From JAOACQ01 sp049968515 (lineage in GTDB: Bacteria > Spirochaetota > Brevinematia > Brevinematales > JAOACQ01), in assembly GCA_049968515.1 (NCBI GenBank), contig JBMFQR010000026.1:1-24846 (forward strand): a DNA stretch of 24,846 bases, written 5' to 3'. The translations under genes and the position numbers were made by a program. Every line of letters begins with the position of its first letter. Position 1 is the first letter of the stretch. The notes below the pieces were generated by a model. It was not told the DNA's origin, made no database searches, and worked only from the letters and a program-made list of their open reading frames with translations. Shown here piece by piece: positions 1-8,601 of this stretch.

Positions 1-354
1 ATTTCATTTACATTATCAACAATTCTTGTTTCTCTCTTTGTAAGAGCATCATCTATTAATTTCAGGTGTTTCTCATAAATATTTTCAAAAACATCTTTAT
101 CGCTATTAAAAAATCTATCATATGGCGTCGTATTTATTGCTCTGCTATATGTCTGATTATGTTTCTCGACATACCATCTTAAAACTTCTCTGGCTTGTTC
201 CCAGCTTTTTACCTTCTTGTTTTTAAACCAGAAAATTAGCTGTTTCTGAAATGTCTGGAACTTCCTCTCTATTTTACCTTTCCCCTGTCGTTCCAAGTCA
301 ATAGTGGAATTGTTTCTCCTGAGTTGGAAAAAGACAATTAATTTTAAATCTCAA
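1..354 (-). pseudogene. Integrase-core (DDE) transposase remnant, C-terminal part
   Basis: Reading the minus strand from an in-frame stop near 354 leftward gives an open frame with no ATG that continues past the window edge. It contains GKGKIERKFQTFQKQL, the helix carrying the last acidic residue of the DDE triad in integrase-type transposases. This is followed by WYVEKHNQTYSRAINTTPYDRF, here spanning about 147-117, which resembles the usual 'YN..RPH.AL...TP' tail of this family. The first two catalytic Asp regions and the N-terminal HTH are absent, and no matching sequence is visible in any frame up to 425. I therefore read it as a 5'-truncated insertion-sequence remnant. Its 3' end lies outside the window, and I see no terminal inverted repeat. 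The family (IS481/IS3-like) is an inference. Confidence 0.7.
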
Positions 355-359
355 AGAAC

Positions 360-388
360 TTGTGTGATTTAAAAAAATGAATTAAAAT
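360..388 (+). promoter_or_regulatory. Predicted sigma-70-type promoter for the HPr-ntrYX operon
   Basis: TTGTGT at 360-365 and TAAAAT at 383-388 are separated by 17 bp and lie 38 bp upstream of the HPr start. A perfect TATAAT also overlaps at 388-393 but has no good -35 at 17 bp. The same TTG-N17-TAAAAT arrangement occurs before three other transcription units here. This is a visual prediction only. Confidence 0.45.
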
Positions 389-425
389 ATAATTCTGTGG
401 GATAGGTAATCGGGGTTAGAGTTAA

Positions 426-695
426 ATGAAAGAAATAACTGTGACAATAAAAAACGAATACGGTTTGCATGCCAGACCGTCTTCATTATTGGCAAGTCTT
501 GCGAATAATTTTAAGTCAGAAATAAAGATAGTTAAAGATGGGATAGAAGTCAATTGCAAGAGCATTATGAATCTTCTTTTGCTTGCAGCTGGGAAGGGTA
601 CTGTCCTTAAAGTTATTGCGGATGGAGAAGATGAAGATGAGGCTTTAGAAGCCATAAGAGAGTTAATTGAGGTATCAAAATTTGACGAGGATTGA
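426..695 (+). CDS. ptsH: HPr-type phosphocarrier protein
   Basis: This 89-residue protein is the usual HPr size. It carries the active-site motif GLHARP with His15 and the regulatory-site motif KSIMNLLLLAAGKG with Ser46. HPr takes phosphate from PEP via Enzyme I on His15 and passes it to EIIA domains. Ser46 is the site used by HPr kinase/phosphorylase where that enzyme exists. No Enzyme I, EIIA or HprK gene is in the window, so the role could be sugar transport or PTS-Ntr signalling. The ATG at 426 follows a weak GGGG at about 413-416. Its end overlaps the start of the sensor kinase gene, so the two are probably translationally coupled. The link to a sigma-54 two-component system favours a regulatory role, but this is inference. 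Confidence 0.93.
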   Translation: MKEITVTIKNEYGLHARPSSLLASLANNFKSEIKIVKDGIEVNCKSIMNLLLLAAGKGTVLKVIADGEDEDEALEAIRELIEVSKFDED

Positions 696-2343
696 TTCTC
701 CAAAAAAAAGGGATATTTTTTTCGTTTCTCTCTCAATTATTATTCTCTCAGGGCTGGTTTGTTATTTTTCTTACCAATGGCTTATCTCTATTGAAGCAAA
801 TCTTACTCTAAAAGTTGTTGTTCCTCTCATTTTTTCTATTTTCACAACCCTCGGTGTAATACTTGTTTATAATCTTTCAAAGCTTTTTCTTTACAGAAAA
901 AAAGGCATAAGAGGCTATAAATTAAGAGGGAAAATCACTCTCTATTTTCTTGTAACAATAATTCTTTCTATTCTTGTTTTTTCTTCTTTGATTTTTTATG
1001 TAATATTTCTGCTTGAGTCGACCTTTATTGAAGAGGAAAGAAAAATTTCAGCTAGTCTAATGAATAATTACAGAATTATGTTTGATTTTTATCAGAAAGA
1101 CTTTGAGAAAAATCTACTGGCAAAGAGCAATGAACTAAATACATTTCCACTGATAATGAAAATAAAAAATTCAAATTTGGTGCTTGCAAAAAATTATACG
1201 CACATTGAAATTCCTCAAATTATTTCAAATATTGATATATCGACCACTTTTTATTCTTTAAGAGGAGAAGTATTTTATTCAAAGGAATTTTCTGGATTTG
1301 CATTCATAACACAGAAAAATATCTTTTATGGAGAAATCATTCCACTGCCTCTTAATGAGGCAATTCCAGCCTTGAGAAGGAATGAAGAAACAATAAATAA
1401 AATCAAAAAACTGAGAACATTAATCCTGCCCGTTTCCCTTATTTCAATTTTAATTCTTTCCATCCCTATTTTACTGGCCACATTTTATGTTAGCCTTTAT
1501 GCGGCAAAGAGTATAACAATTCCAGTTGAGAAAATCTTAAAAGGAACAATCTTACTCACGAAGAACCTCGATTACAGAGTGGCTGTCAAATCTGGTGATG
1601 AACTTGAAGACCTTGCAGAAAATTTTAATAAAATGGCTGAAAGTCTTAAAGAGGCATATCAAAAGATAAAAAGGATAGAAAGGATAGAAGCCTGGCAAGA
1701 AGTGGCAAAAAAATTAGCCCACGAGATAAAAAATCCACTCACTCCCATAAAGCTTTCCATTGAGAGACTTACACTTGCCCGTGAGAAAAATGCCGATAAC
1801 TTTGATGAAATTTTTAATAAGACTGTCTTTACCATAATTGAAGAAACGAAAAAGATTGAGAATCTTGTAAATGAATTTTCAAAATTTTTGAGGCTACCCC
1901 CTTTAAAGATTGAAGAAAATGACATAATTAAATCGATTATGGATGTGAGAAGTACTTTTCTAACTGCTTATCCAGAAATAAATTTTGAGCTTTATTTGCC
2001 ATTAGAGAAGTTTCTAATAAAATATGACGAAGAAAAGATAAAACAGGTGCTTTTCAACCTCATTAAGAATGCAGTTGAGGTAACAGGTGACGAAAAGAAA
2101 ATAATAATTGGAGCAAAATTGGAAAAAGAGTTTTTCAAAGTGTATGTTAGAGATTTTGGCACGGGTATTCCAAAAGAAATGGATGATCAGATTTTTAAAC
2201 CCTACTTTACCACAAAGAAAGAGGGGTCTGGAATAGGACTTGCTTTATCAGAGAGAATTATCTCCGAGCATAATGGAAATATAGGCTTTATCAGAGAAGA
2301 TAAGGGGACGACATTTTTCTTTGAGTTACCTCTGGGGGGGTAA
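682..2343 (+). CDS. ntrY: NtrY-type membrane sensor histidine kinase
   Basis: The 553-residue protein has four hydrophobic segments (about 10-33, 46-66, 86-112 and 246-273). A roughly 130-residue extracytoplasmic loop lies between the third and fourth. A HAMP domain follows at about 276-326, then a dimerisation/phosphoacceptor helix with AHEIKNPLTPIKLS (His347), and an HATPase domain with FNLIKNAVEV (N box), DFGTGIP (G1) and GSGIGLAL (G2). The HEIKNPLTPIKLS form of the H box is typical of NtrY. No PAS domain is evident between HAMP and the His box, where many NtrY proteins have one. I chose the TTG at 682 because GAGG at 669-672 sits 9 bp upstream; a TTG at 667 is also possible. The gene overlaps HPr by 14 bp and ends 5 bp before its response regulator. 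Its signal is unknown. Confidence 0.9.
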   Translation: MTRIDSPKKRDIFFVSLSIIILSGLVCYFSYQWLISIEANLTLKVVVPLIFSIFTTLGVILVYNLSKLFLYRKKGIRGYKLRGKITLYFLVTIILSILVFSSLIFYVIFLLESTFIEEERKISASLMNNYRIMFDFYQKDFEKNLLAKSNELNTFPLIMKIKNSNLVLAKNYTHIEIPQIISNIDISTTFYSLRGEVFYSKEFSGFAFITQKNIFYGEIIPLPLNEAIPALRRNEETINKIKKLRTLILPVSLISILILSIPILLATFYVSLYAAKSITIPVEKILKGTILLTKNLDYRVAVKSGDELEDLAENFNKMAESLKEAYQKIKRIERIEAWQEVAKKLAHEIKNPLTPIKLSIERLTLAREKNADNFDEIFNKTVFTIIEETKKIENLVNEFSKFLRLPPLKIEENDIIKSIMDVRSTFLTAYPEINFELYLPLEKFLIKYDEEKIKQVLFNLIKNAVEVTGDEKKIIIGAKLEKEFFKVYVRDFGTGIPKEMDDQIFKPYFTTKKEGSGIGLALSERIISEHNGNIGFIREDKGTTFFFELPLGG

Positions 2344-2348
2344 TAAAA

Positions 2349-3689
2349 ATGAAGGGTAGAATCTTAGTTGTTGATGATGAGATAAACATAAGAAATACAA
2401 TTTCAGACATTCTTACAGATGAAGGATACGAAGTAGTTCTTGCAGCCGATGGGAAAGAGGCTGAGAAGAAGTTTTTTTATGAGAATGTGGAGGTTGTAAT
2501 CCTTGATGTGCTTCTACCTGATAAAAGTGGTTTTGAGATTCTTAATTATCTACACAGTGAATTTCCTATCATTCCTGTGATTGTAATTTCTGGTCATGGT
2601 GATATTAGAATGGCCGTTGAGGCAATGAAGATTGGGGCTTTTGATTTTATAGAAAAGCCTCTTTCAATTGAGCGGTTACTGGCTACAGTCAGAAATGCCA
2701 TGAAACTGAAAGAACTCCAGATTGAGAACATTAAGTTAAGGTCTGGAATTTCAGAGGTAAGATTTGCAGGTAAGAGCAAAGCAGTAAGGGAAATAATGAG
2801 TACCATAGAGAAAATAGCTACAACGGATGCAACTGTGCTTATAACTGGTGAGAATGGTACAGGCAAGGAGCTGATAGCAAGAATTATACACAACAGGAGT
2901 AAGAGAAAGAATTTTCCCTTTATCGGTTTGAACTGTGCTGCAATTCCAGAAACATTGATAGAATCAGAGCTATTTGGTTATGAGAAGGGGGCATTTACAG
3001 GGGCAACGAGGCAGAAAAAAGGAAAGATTGAACTGGCAAATAAGGGCACACTATTTCTTGATGAAGTAGCTGATTTGAGCCTGTCAGCACAGGCGAAATT
3101 GCTGAGAGTTATTCAGGAAAGGCAGTTTGAAAGAATAGGGGGAAATCACACAATCGATGTGGATGTGAGGATAATTTCAGCTACCAATAAAGACTTATTC
3201 ACTGAGATTAGAGAGGGAAGATTTAGAGAAGACCTGTTTTATAGATTGAATGTTATTCCCATTCATATTCCTCCTTTAAGGGAAAGGAAGGAAGATATTA
3301 AGGAACTTGCTTTGCTCTTTCTTGAGGAATATAATCAGAGAAATAATAAGAATCTCTTTTTCAGTGAATCTGCCCTTGCATTTTTGAAGACAAAGGAATG
3401 GCCGGGGAATGTGAGAGAATTAAAAAACTTTATTGAAAGAGTTCTTATATTTGCAGAAAAACAGGAAATTACTGAAGAAGATATAAAGAAGTATTCTGTT
3501 AACACAACGAGGAAGGAAAGCAAATTTGATGGTATGAGTCTTAAGGAGGCAAGACTTTTGTTTGAAAGGGAATTAATTCTTGAAAGACTTGAAAAATTTG
3601 GCAATAATATATCAAAAACAGCCGAGTCTCTCGGAATAGATAGAACATATCTTCACAAGAAGATAAAAGAACTGGGTATAGAGGTATAA
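2349..3689 (+). CDS. ntrX: NtrX/NtrC-family sigma-54-dependent response regulator
   Basis: The 446-residue protein has the full three-domain layout. The receiver (about 1-120) has the acidic pair D9/D10, phospho-acceptor D53, S81 and K103. The AAA+ domain (about 140-370) has Walker A GENGTGKE at 167-174, the sigma-54 loop GAFTGA at 214-219 and Walker B TLFLDE at 234-239. The C-terminal Fis-type HTH spans about 405-446 (KTAESLGIDRTYLHKKI). The intact GAFTGA loop predicts true sigma-54 RNA polymerase activation. The gene lies 5 bp after the NtrY-type kinase, and a run of six G about 8 bp upstream serves as ribosome binding site. The two are a cognate pair by position. I found no convincing -24/-12 promoter in the window, so its targets are unknown. 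It could be named ntrC/atoC-like; NtrX is chosen because of the kinase. Confidence 0.9.
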   Translation: MKGRILVVDDEINIRNTISDILTDEGYEVVLAADGKEAEKKFFYENVEVVILDVLLPDKSGFEILNYLHSEFPIIPVIVISGHGDIRMAVEAMKIGAFDFIEKPLSIERLLATVRNAMKLKELQIENIKLRSGISEVRFAGKSKAVREIMSTIEKIATTDATVLITGENGTGKELIARIIHNRSKRKNFPFIGLNCAAIPETLIESELFGYEKGAFTGATRQKKGKIELANKGTLFLDEVADLSLSAQAKLLRVIQERQFERIGGNHTIDVDVRIISATNKDLFTEIREGRFREDLFYRLNVIPIHIPPLRERKEDIKELALLFLEEYNQRNNKNLFFSESALAFLKTKEWPGNVRELKNFIERVLIFAEKQEITEEDIKKYSVNTTRKESKFDGMSLKEARLLFERELILERLEKFGNNISKTAESLGIDRTYLHKKIKELGIEV

Positions 3690-3769
3690 CCTAATTTTTA
3701 GAGAGGTGGTGTGTAGGGTTTCCAGAAGTGACTTTGCACACCTGTCAGTATAAAAATTATGGAGGGTAT

Positions 3770-5146
3770 ATGGATAAGAAAGAAAAACTTCCTTTAAAAA
3801 CAAAACTTGGCTTTGGGGTCTGTGATTTAGGGGGAAATCTCTTCTTTACACTTATGGGATTCTGGCTGATAAATTTTTTCACCGATACACTGGGGCTTAT
3901 TCCAGCACTTGCTGGTATATCAGTGATGGTAGGAAGAATATGGGATGCTGTTACAGATCCAATGGTGGGATATATTTCTGACAACACCTATACCAGATGG
4001 GGTAGGCGAAGACCTTTTATTTTTGTCGGGGCGATATTTTTGTTTGTTTTTATGATGGTAATGTTTTATAACCCCAGAATTGGCAATCAGACAATTCTTT
4101 TCTGGTGGGCGACAATTGTATTGTGTCTTTTGTTTACAGCGTATACCCTGACAAGTATTCCGTATTCTTCACTTACTCCAGAATTGACAACGGATTATGA
4201 TGAAAGAACCTCACTTAATAGTTACAGAATGTCATTTGCTATTGTGGGAACATTTATTGCCGCAGGGCTTGCCTTTCCCATAATAGATGCATTTTCCAGA
4301 AAAGTAAACATCGATGGGACTATCAGGATTGATAGATCTGGTGGATTTTTTGCGATGGCAGTAATATTTGGACTGATAATGGCAATATCTGCGATGATAA
4401 CAGTCTTCTCTGTAAAAGAAAAAGAGGCTTTGAGAAGGAAAGAGAAGGCAAATATTGTTAAGGATTTTGCTGGGATTCTTAAAAATAAGCCATATCTTTT
4501 TATCCTGTTTACCTATACTTTTAACATTGTTGCACTTACGATTTTAAGTGGGGTTCTGGTTTACTATTTTAAGTACGTCTTTCAGAATGAAGCGTTGACG
4601 ACTCTTGCCTTCATATTTCTTCTGGTTCCGACAATTCTATCAATACCTTTATGGGCAAAGCTTTCAAATATAATGGGGAAAAAGTGGGCATATGTTTTAG
4701 GAATGTTAATTATCATTGTTACACTTATGATAAACTTCTTTTTGGGAAAGCTATTCGGGGTGAAATTTTTCTTTTTTATGCTTTCAATCACCGGGGTTGG
4801 TCTTGCCACAGGCTATGTGCTTCCATGGGCTATTCTTCCTGATGCAGTTGACTATGGTGTTTTGCTAACTGGTACAAGAAATGAAGGAATATACTATGGT
4901 GCATGGACGTTCTTCTCGAAGACGGGACAATCCTTTGCAAGCCTTATAATTGGAATTGCACTTCAGCTTTCAGGATTCATCCCGAATGTCATACAAAAAG
5001 AAAATGTGATATTTACGATAAGATTTCTACTAGGGCCACTTGCTGTAATTTTTTACCTATTGGCGATTGGCATACTTTACTTTTATCCAATTGATAAAAA
5101 ACGCCATGATGAAATATTGAGTGAAATTAAAGCAAGGAATCTATAA
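3770..5146 (+). CDS. GPH-family sugar:cation symporter (MelB-like MFS)
   Basis: The 458-residue protein has about 12 hydrophobic segments and belongs to the glycoside-pentoside-hexuronide:cation symporter family. The signature WDAVTDPMVGYISDNT is followed by RWGRRRPFI. D59 and D63 correspond to the two Asp residues of the MelB cation site. Such carriers import sugars or glycosides with Na+ or H+ at the inner membrane, and the substrate cannot be read from sequence. I place the start at ATG 3770 because GGAGGG lies at 3761-3766; an upstream GTG at 3728 has no ribosome binding site. The gene follows ntrX by 80 bp on the same strand with no clear terminator between, so co-transcription is possible. 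It converges with the glycosyltransferase gene and overlaps its 3' end by 20 bp. Confidence 0.9.
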   Translation: MDKKEKLPLKTKLGFGVCDLGGNLFFTLMGFWLINFFTDTLGLIPALAGISVMVGRIWDAVTDPMVGYISDNTYTRWGRRRPFIFVGAIFLFVFMMVMFYNPRIGNQTILFWWATIVLCLLFTAYTLTSIPYSSLTPELTTDYDERTSLNSYRMSFAIVGTFIAAGLAFPIIDAFSRKVNIDGTIRIDRSGGFFAMAVIFGLIMAISAMITVFSVKEKEALRRKEKANIVKDFAGILKNKPYLFILFTYTFNIVALTILSGVLVYYFKYVFQNEALTTLAFIFLLVPTILSIPLWAKLSNIMGKKWAYVLGMLIIIVTLMINFFLGKLFGVKFFFFMLSITGVGLATGYVLPWAILPDAVDYGVLLTGTRNEGIYYGAWTFFSKTGQSFASLIIGIALQLSGFIPNVIQKENVIFTIRFLLGPLAVIFYLLAIGILYFYPIDKKRHDEILSEIKARNL

Positions 5147-6245
5147 TCTCGATTACCTTTGATGGTTTTATTAAATCCATACATTTGTTTTTTTCGCATT
5201 TTGATTCAAATCCAAGACTTATACACGGTCCACAATCAGCCGTGGATGAGATAGCCCTCGAGTTTTTTGAAAGCGGTCCCCACCTCTCCGGAGATGTGGG
5301 TCCGTAAAGTGCAATGAGTTTAATGTTTAATGCCGAGGCAATATGAACAATTGCAGTGTCGATGCTTATTACGAGGGAAGATTTAGTTAATGCATAAACT
5401 GTATTAATAAGCTTTTCTCCGGCAAAATTTATAATCTTATTCCCATCAATGCCCTCATGCTCAAACTTCCACCTTACAACCTCTGCATCTTTATAGTTAT
5501 CTTTTCCTCCGCTCAGTATAATGCAGTAACCTTTTTCTATAAGATATTTTCCTAAAACTACCCAGTTATTAACATTCCACTTCTTCAGGTGGGCTCTGGA
5601 ACCACCCGGAAACATATGAAAAACCACAAACTTCTCAGGAAGCTTTAATTCACAATCCTCCACCCTTAGCGATGGCATACTGCCACTTTTTATGCCCATT
5701 ACTTTAAGCAACTCTCTAAAATTTTCTATCTCATGTCTTTTATTTGAATGTATCACTACAACATCATAAACATAGTGTCTGTACTGTTTATCAGTCTGAA
5801 AACCGACTTTGATCTTTGCATTCGCAAAAAAACTTATGACAGAGTTGATTCTTGGCCATTGTCCAAAGTCAAACAGAATATCCATTTCATCTACACCCAT
5901 TACCATCTCAATTGTCTTAAATATATTTGTCATTGGAAGTACAACAACCTCAATTTGTCCTTTGAGGTCAAAAAGTCTGGTAAGTTCGTAATTTGATTTT
6001 GAACAAAAAAGAATTATCTTTGCCATAGGAAAGGCAATTTCAAGATCCTTTAAAATACCGGTCAGTATTGTAAGGTCTCCTATGGCGGCCTCTTTCAGGA
6101 TACCTATCCTTGAAATATTTGTTTTTTCTATTGAGACAGGTTTCTTTTTTAAAAGAATCTTTTTTATTATTCCCAGAAAAAAAACCACAGGTATACCAAG
6201 GAAAAAATCAAGATTTTTCAAAAATTTGTTTGCTCTTTCCTTCAT
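5127..6245 (-). CDS. ADP-heptose:LPS heptosyltransferase-type glycosyltransferase (family 9)
   Basis: The 372-residue protein has the two-Rossmann-domain form of glycosyltransferase family 9. The N-terminal part has ILKEAAIGDLTILTGIL, the equivalent of the acceptor-side GD motif. The C-terminal part has the donor-site elements FPGGSRAHLKKW, SIDTAIVHIASAL and ALYGPTSPERWGP, as in WaaC, WaaF and WaaQ. These enzymes move heptose from ADP-heptose onto the LPS inner core at the inner membrane. A hydrophobic stretch at about 13-30 may attach it to the membrane. A C-terminal Cys cluster (CGPC...C...C) is common in this family. It is last in the hldE-hldD-GT9 run, starting 1 bp after hldD stops, with AAGGG as ribosome binding site. 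The exact acceptor (Kdo, HepI or other) is not decided by the sequence. Confidence 0.85.
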   Translation of the reverse strand: MKERANKFLKNLDFFLGIPVVFFLGIIKKILLKKKPVSIEKTNISRIGILKEAAIGDLTILTGILKDLEIAFPMAKIILFCSKSNYELTRLFDLKGQIEVVVLPMTNIFKTIEMVMGVDEMDILFDFGQWPRINSVISFFANAKIKVGFQTDKQYRHYVYDVVVIHSNKRHEIENFRELLKVMGIKSGSMPSLRVEDCELKLPEKFVVFHMFPGGSRAHLKKWNVNNWVVLGKYLIEKGYCIILSGGKDNYKDAEVVRWKFEHEGIDGNKIINFAGEKLINTVYALTKSSLVISIDTAIVHIASALNIKLIALYGPTSPERWGPLSKNSRAISSTADCGPCISLGFESKCEKNKCMDLIKPSKVIEIIDSLL

Positions 6246-6246
6246 A

Positions 6247-7191
6247 TTAGCCCTTCGTTAAATACCCATCCTGTTCCATCAGAAATTTGCAATAGCCTTT
6301 TACCCCATCCTCAAGCGATGTAAACTTCCTGTTGTATCCAATCTGTCTTAACTTTTCAAGATTTGCCTCTGTGAATGTCTGATACTTTCCCTTTAGGCTT
6401 TCAGGGAAAGGTATAAAATCTATTCTGGCATCCTGATAAATTCCCTTCATTATTTCTGCAATCTTTAAAAAACTCTCTGCCTTGCCTGTGCCACAATTAA
6501 ATATTCCGCTTTTTGCGGGATTATCAAAGAAAAAGAGATTTACACTCACCACATCCTCTACATAAATAAAATCTCTCAAGAAATTTTCGCTACCTTCAAA
6601 AAGCTTCATTTTTCCTTCATTTTTAATCTCATTATGAAAATGATTTATAACCGAGGCCATCTTTCCTTTATGATTTTCCTGAGGCCCATAGACATTAAAG
6701 TATCTCAAGCCAGCAACCTGTGTGTTTATCCTGCTCCAGTTTTTTCTTACATACTGGTCAAAAAGGTATTTTGAAAATGCATAAACGTTTAATGGATATT
6801 CACATTCAATATCTTCTTTAAAGCCTCTGGTGCCATTGCCATAAACAGAGGCGGATGATGCGTATATAAATCTCACTTTATTCTCAATGGAAAAATGAAA
6901 GAGGGCTTTACTATAATCATAGTTATTTCTCATAATGTATTCGCCATCATTTTCCATCGTGTTGGAACACGCACCATTATGGAAAATTACACTTATTCTT
7001 TTGAATGAAGAAAGTTTTTCAAGAAAATCCTTTTTGTCAATAAAGTCAACAAATTTCAAAGCATTTAAGTTTCTCTGTTTTGCAGAATTTTTAAGGCTAT
7101 CCACAATCAAAATATCTGTAATACCTCTCCTGTTTAATCCATACACAAGATTGCTACCAATAAAACCAGCTCCACCTGTAACAACTATCAT
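6247..7191 (-). CDS. hldD: ADP-L-glycero-D-manno-heptose 6-epimerase
   Basis: The 314-residue protein is an extended short-chain dehydrogenase/epimerase. It has the NAD(P)-binding GGAGFIG at 6-12, ASSASVYG around residues 111-118 and the catalytic Y137-xxx-K141 in YAFSK. HldD-type segments are HNGACSNTMENDGEYIM and GLRYFNVYGPQENHKGKMAS. The enzyme converts ADP-D-glycero-D-manno-heptose to the L-glycero form, the last step of ADP-heptose synthesis for LPS. The start ATG overlaps the hldE stop in a TAATG junction, with GGGGGT about 9 bp upstream. The length is typical. Other epimerases (such as GalE types) are unlikely given the ENHKGKMAS signature and the neighbours. Confidence 0.95.
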   Translation of the reverse strand: MIVVTGGAGFIGSNLVYGLNRRGITDILIVDSLKNSAKQRNLNALKFVDFIDKKDFLEKLSSFKRISVIFHNGACSNTMENDGEYIMRNNYDYSKALFHFSIENKVRFIYASSASVYGNGTRGFKEDIECEYPLNVYAFSKYLFDQYVRKNWSRINTQVAGLRYFNVYGPQENHKGKMASVINHFHNEIKNEGKMKLFEGSENFLRDFIYVEDVVSVNLFFFDNPAKSGIFNCGTGKAESFLKIAEIMKGIYQDARIDFIPFPESLKGKYQTFTEANLEKLRQIGYNRKFTSLEDGVKGYCKFLMEQDGYLTKG

Positions 7192-8597
7192 TATTTTTTA
7201 CCCCCGGATATAATTTTTGTAGTAGAATATCCCTCAATGTATGGTAAAATTACGGTCTTGCCGGCAAATTCTCTGCCAATTACATCTTCAACCCTGTAAT
7301 CACCGCCCTTCACAAGAATATCTGGTTTTATCTTCGAAAGTAACTCATAGGGTGTATCCTCATTAAAAATCACTATGTAATCAACCATTTCAAGGGCGGA
7401 TAAGACAATAGCTCTATCCTTTTCCGAATTAACGGGCCGACCTTCTCCTTTAATTCTTCTCACGGAGTTGTCACTATTTAAACCTATTATGAGGATATCT
7501 CCGAGCTTTTTTGCTTCAGCAAGGTAGGTTACATGTCCTCTGTGGATAATGTCAAAACAGCCATTTGTAAAAACAATTCTTTTACCCTTTTTTCTTAAAT
7601 CCTCAAGGATAATTAGCATTTCTTCAAGATTGATAAGCTTGTATAGACTCTGCTTTTCTAAAAATTTTAAGAGCTCCTCATAGTAAATTGGTGCAGTGCC
7701 GGCTTTTCCTACAACAATTCCGGCTGCCTTGTTTGCAACAATTGCAGCCTCTTTTATATCCATCTTTGAGGCCAATGCCACAGAAAGGGTGGCGATTACA
7801 GTGTCCCCTGCTCCTGATACATCATAAACCTCTTTCGCTTCTGTTGGAATGTGAAATAAATCTTTTCCATCAAAGAGGCTCATCCCCTTTTCGGAGCGTG
7901 TTACAATTATATTTTCAACTCCGAGTTTCTTATAGGCTTCTTTTAAGGCAGCTTCTATCTCTTTGTCTTCATTTGCAACAGGTTTACCCAGAAAATCCGA
8001 TAGTTCCTTCAGATTTGGAGTAAGAATTGAGGCGCCTCTATATTTTTCCCAGTCCTTTTTTTTCGGGTCGATAATCACAGGCTTATTGTTTTTACTTCCT
8101 TCTGTTACAATATGCTGGCAGATGGAAGAAGTACATACCCCCTTGCCATAATCAGATATTACAACCACATCAGCTTTCTTTATATTTTCAGTTATTAATC
8201 CAGAAATCTCTTTTTCTATATCTTTCTCTACAGCCAGAGGATTTTCAACGTCAATCCTTAAAATCTGCTGATTTGATGAAACAACTCTTGTTTTTGTGAT
8301 GGTGGGATGTTTTGTTGTTACAAATCTGTAAGTGATGCCCTGATTTTCAAGCAACCTTTTAAGTTTAGTTGAATTTTCATCATTTCCTGTAATTCCCACA
8401 AGTGTACTTTTTGCCTTAAGTGTGGATACATTATTTGCTACGTTTGCAGCACCTCCGGGCACATAGCTTTCTTTTTTTACGTGAACAACTGGGACAGGTG
8501 CTTCGGGTGATATTCTTTCCACATCACCGTATAAATAGACATCAAGCATTACATCACCAATTACGAGAACTTTTGCGTCCTTAAAATTTTCAAGCAT
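7191..8597 (-). CDS. hldE: Bifunctional heptose 7-phosphate kinase / heptose 1-phosphate adenylyltransferase
   Basis: The 468-residue protein has two domains. The N-terminal ribokinase-like kinase (about 1-315) has PGGAANVANN near residue 47 and DVSGAGDT at 259-266, where D265 is the predicted catalytic base. The C-terminal nucleotidyltransferase (about 336-468) has TNGCFDIIHRGH, with the HxGH signature at 352-355, and VKGGDY further on. The kinase makes heptose 1,7-bisphosphate and the second domain adenylates heptose 1-phosphate. Length and order match E. coli HldE. It is first in the minus-strand heptose operon. AAGG lies about 8 bp before the ATG, and I see no confident promoter upstream. 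The isomerase (gmhA) and phosphatase (gmhB) that complete the pathway are not in the window. Confidence 0.95.
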   Translation of the reverse strand: MLENFKDAKVLVIGDVMLDVYLYGDVERISPEAPVPVVHVKKESYVPGGAANVANNVSTLKAKSTLVGITGNDENSTKLKRLLENQGITYRFVTTKHPTITKTRVVSSNQQILRIDVENPLAVEKDIEKEISGLITENIKKADVVVISDYGKGVCTSSICQHIVTEGSKNNKPVIIDPKKKDWEKYRGASILTPNLKELSDFLGKPVANEDKEIEAALKEAYKKLGVENIIVTRSEKGMSLFDGKDLFHIPTEAKEVYDVSGAGDTVIATLSVALASKMDIKEAAIVANKAAGIVVGKAGTAPIYYEELLKFLEKQSLYKLINLEEMLIILEDLRKKGKRIVFTNGCFDIIHRGHVTYLAEAKKLGDILIIGLNSDNSVRRIKGEGRPVNSEKDRAIVLSALEMVDYIVIFNEDTPYELLSKIKPDILVKGGDYRVEDVIGREFAGKTVILPYIEGYSTTKIISGGKK

Positions 8598-8601
8598 AGT
8601 C

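Noticed and set aside
422..736. Long minus-strand open frame opposite HPr
   Set aside because: It mirrors the HPr coding frame, has low-complexity Ser-rich content and no family features; HPr explains the region.
3708..3742. GGTGTG / CACACC inverted repeat before the symporter gene
   Set aside because: The arms are only 6 bp with a 23-bp spacer, which is expected by chance, and no promoter of good spacing overlaps it.
3690..3769. Possible sigma-54 (-24/-12) promoter between ntrX and the symporter
   Set aside because: A TTGCA is present at 3734-3738, but no GG at the required distance, so the GG-N10-GC rule fails.
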